Assembly: GCF_028598805.1 (NCBI RefSeq)
Contig: NZ_JAQRFI010000003.1
Coordinates: 1-64,000, forward strand
Direction of reading: 5' to 3'
Source: Xenorhabdus yunnanensis
GTDB taxonomy: Bacteria; Pseudomonadota; Gammaproteobacteria; Enterobacterales; Enterobacteriaceae
DNA length: 64,000 bases
Every line of letters begins with the position of its first letter. Positions within the stretch are counted from its first letter, which is position 1. The translations under genes and the position numbers were made by a program. Under the pieces are notes generated by a model. It saw nothing but the letters and a program-made list of their open reading frames with translations. It had not been told where the DNA came from and did not search any database. Positions 62,396 through 64,000 of this stretch are shown here, one piece after another.

Positions 62396-64000
62396 GTGCT
62401 AGAAGAATACCGCAAGCACGTAGCCGAGCGTGCAGCTCAAGGCATCGTCCCTAAACCGTTAGACGCAGCTCAAGTAGCAGCGCTGGTCGAATTACTGAAG
62501 AACCCACTTAAAGGTGAAGAAGATTTCCTGGTAGATCTACTGACCAATCGTGTTCCTCCTGGTGTAGATGAAGCCGCTTATGTTAAAGCAGGTTTCCTTA
62601 CTGCCGTTGCTAAGGGGGAAACGGCTTCTCCTTTGGTTACACAGGAAAAAGCCATTGAATTATTGGGGACTATGCAGGGTGGATATAATATCCATGCTTT
62701 AATTGATGCCCTTGATGATGAAAAACTAGCTCCGATTGCGGCGAAAGCACTTTCTCATACTTTGCTGATGTTCGACAGTTTCTATGATGTGGAAGAAAAA
62801 GCAAAAGCGGGTAATGCCCATGCCAAACAGATCATTGAATCATGGGCTGATGCAGAATGGTTTCTTGAACGCCCTGAATTGGCAGAAAAAATTATAGTCA
62901 CAGTCTTTAAGGTCACGGGTGAAACAAACACTGATGATCTTTCTCCTGCTCCTGATGCGTGGTCACGTCCTGATATTCCTCTACATGCTTTGGCAATGCT
63001 CAAGAATGCCCGTGAAGGTATTGAGCCTGATCAAGCCGGTGCTGTAGGGCCGATTCAACAAATCGAAGTATTGAACAAAAAAGGCTATCCATTAGCTTAT
63101 GTTGGTGACGTTGTTGGTACGGGTTCCTCCCGTAAATCGGCAACTAATTCTGTCTTGTGGTTCATGGGAGAAGACATTCCGTTTGTACCCAATAAACGTG
63201 GGGCAGGCGTGGTACTGGGCGGAAAAATTGCACCAATTTTCTTCAACACTATGGAAGATGCAGGTGCGTTACCAATCGAGGTAGATGTTTCTAAACTTAA
63301 TATGGGTGATGTGATTGATATCTACCCGCATAAAGGTGAAATCCGAGATCATGAAACAAATGAGTTGTTATCTACTTTTGAACTGAAAACCGAAGTCCTG
63401 ATTGATGAAGTACGTGCCGGTGGTCGTATTCCATTGATTATCGGTCGCGGTTTGACTGGTAAAGCACGTGAATCACTGGATTTGCCACATAGTGATGTAT
63501 TCCGTCAGGCAAAAGCCGTTGCGAAAAGCGATCGTGGCTTCTCATTGGCACAGAAAATGGTTGGCCGTGCTTGTGGTACAGTCGGTATCCGTCCGGGGGA
63601 ATATTGTGAACCTAAGATGACCTCTGTTGGCTCTCAGGATACCACTGGGCCAATGACACGGGATGAATTGAAAGATTTGGCGTGTCTGGGTTTCTCTGCG
63701 GATCTGGTTATGCAGTCATTCTGTCATACAGCCGCTTATCCAAAACCTGTGGATGTGACTACACATCACACTCTGCCTGATTTCATTATGAACCGTGGTG
63801 GGGTATCTCTGCGTCCGGGAGATGGTATTATCCATTCATGGTTGAACCGCATGTTGCTGCCAGATACTGTGGGTACAGGCGGAGATTCTCATACTCGTTT
63901 CCCAATTGGTATTTCTTTCCCGGCTGGCTCAGGGTTGGTAGCATTTGCGGCCGCAACAGGCGTAATGCCATTGGATATGCCAGAATCTGTACTGGTTCGC
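62396..64000 (+). CDS. acnB: Aconitate hydratase B (5' part, runs off the window)
   Basis: The main TCA-cycle aconitase, converting citrate to isocitrate, and also a 2-methylisocitrate dehydratase. The GTG start at 62396 has a GAGGAG ribosome site and gives [17 protein letters not shown], as in E. coli. The N-terminal HEAT-like domain (about 1-160) precedes the swivel domain, the AcnB arrangement, and the catalytic region has begun ([12 protein letters not shown]). 535 codons are present; the remaining third, with the iron-sulfur cysteines, lies beyond 64000. Confidence 0.97.
   Translation, partial: MLEEYRKHVAERAAQGIVPKPLDAAQVAALVELLKNPLKGEEDFLVDLLTNRVPPGVDEAAYVKAGFLTAVAKGETASPLVTQEKAIELLGTMQGGYNIHALIDALDDEKLAPIAAKALSHTLLMFDSFYDVEEKAKAGNAHAKQIIESWADAEWFLERPELAEKIIVTVFKVTGETNTDDLSPAPDAWSRPDIPLHALAMLKNAREGIEPDQAGAVGPIQQIEVLNKKGYPLAYVGDVVGTGSSRKSATNSVLWFMGEDIPFVPNKRGAGVVLGGKIAPIFFNTMEDAGALPIEVDVSKLNMGDVIDIYPHKGEIRDHETNELLSTFELKTEVLIDEVRAGGRIPLIIGRGLTGKARESLDLPHSDVFRQAKAVAKSDRGFSLAQKMVGRACGTVGIRPGEYCEPKMTSVGSQDTTGPMTRDELKDLACLGFSADLVMQSFCHTAAYPKPVDVTTHHTLPDFIMNRGGVSLRPGDGIIHSWLNRMLLPDTVGTGGDSHTRFPIGISFPAGSGLVAFAAATGVMPLDMPESVLVR

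Overview
This window reads as a stretch of enterobacterial chromosome, most likely from Xenorhabdus or its relative Photorhabdus (Morganellaceae). The gene order is the Escherichia coli 'minutes 1-3' order (leuBA-leuL-leuO-ilvIH-cra, the mraZ-ftsZ-lpxC cell wall and division cluster, secM-secA, mutT-yacG-zapD-coaE, hofCB-ppdD, ampDE, pdhR-aceEF-lpd, acnB). The base composition is more AT-rich than E. coli. The left end carries genes that E. coli lacks here, including an NgrA/EntD-like phosphopantetheinyl transferase, and there are ERIC-type repeats. The genus call is inference from these traits.

Layout. 1-10.4 kb is an accessory-like region: phosphopantetheinyl transferase, galE, an O-methyltransferase, an exported protein, a class 3 lipase, a reverse-transsulfuration pair (cystathionine beta-synthase and gamma-lyase), a second peptide deformylase, an unknown protein and mutH. 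10.4-20.2 kb holds branched-chain amino acid genes: leuBA with a leader peptide and attenuator, leuO, an acyl-CoA ligase and ilvIH. The leuC and leuD genes expected after leuB are absent, and a collapsed sgrR pseudogene follows directly. 20.3-39.8 kb is cra, then the complete dcw cluster (mraZ, rsmH, ftsL, ftsI, murE, murF, mraY, murD, ftsW, murG, murC, ddlB, ftsQ, ftsA, ftsZ) and lpxC, tightly packed and all on the plus strand. 39.9-44 kb has a DciA-like gene, secM and secA. 44-51.7 kb is an ABC-F ATPase, mutT, yacG, zapD, coaE and a short type IV pilus set. 52-61.3 kb has ampDE and the pyruvate dehydrogenase operon with its PdhR operator. The window ends inside acnB.

How the genes work together. 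The dcw genes make the UDP-MurNAc-pentapeptide and lipid II precursors and the divisome that uses them. AmpD recycles the cell wall. SecM times SecA synthesis. PdhR senses pyruvate and controls aceEF-lpd, which feeds acetyl-CoA towards AcnB and the TCA cycle.

The unusual content is mostly small-scale. (i) Many short tandem repeats with a 14-19 bp unit, most often exactly 15 bp, lie between genes and in frame inside two enzyme N-termini. (ii) ERIC elements sit in regulatory gaps (secM-secA, aceF-lpd), with a shrunken copy near the deformylase and an ERIC end inside a coding region. (iii) A candidate MITE lies between pdhR and aceE. (iv) Genes are missing from otherwise conserved neighbourhoods (leuCD, nadC, guaC, aroP), with a visible scar at leuCD/sgrR. 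I found no CRISPR array, rRNA, tRNA, prophage or complete insertion sequence, and no clearly new multi-gene system.
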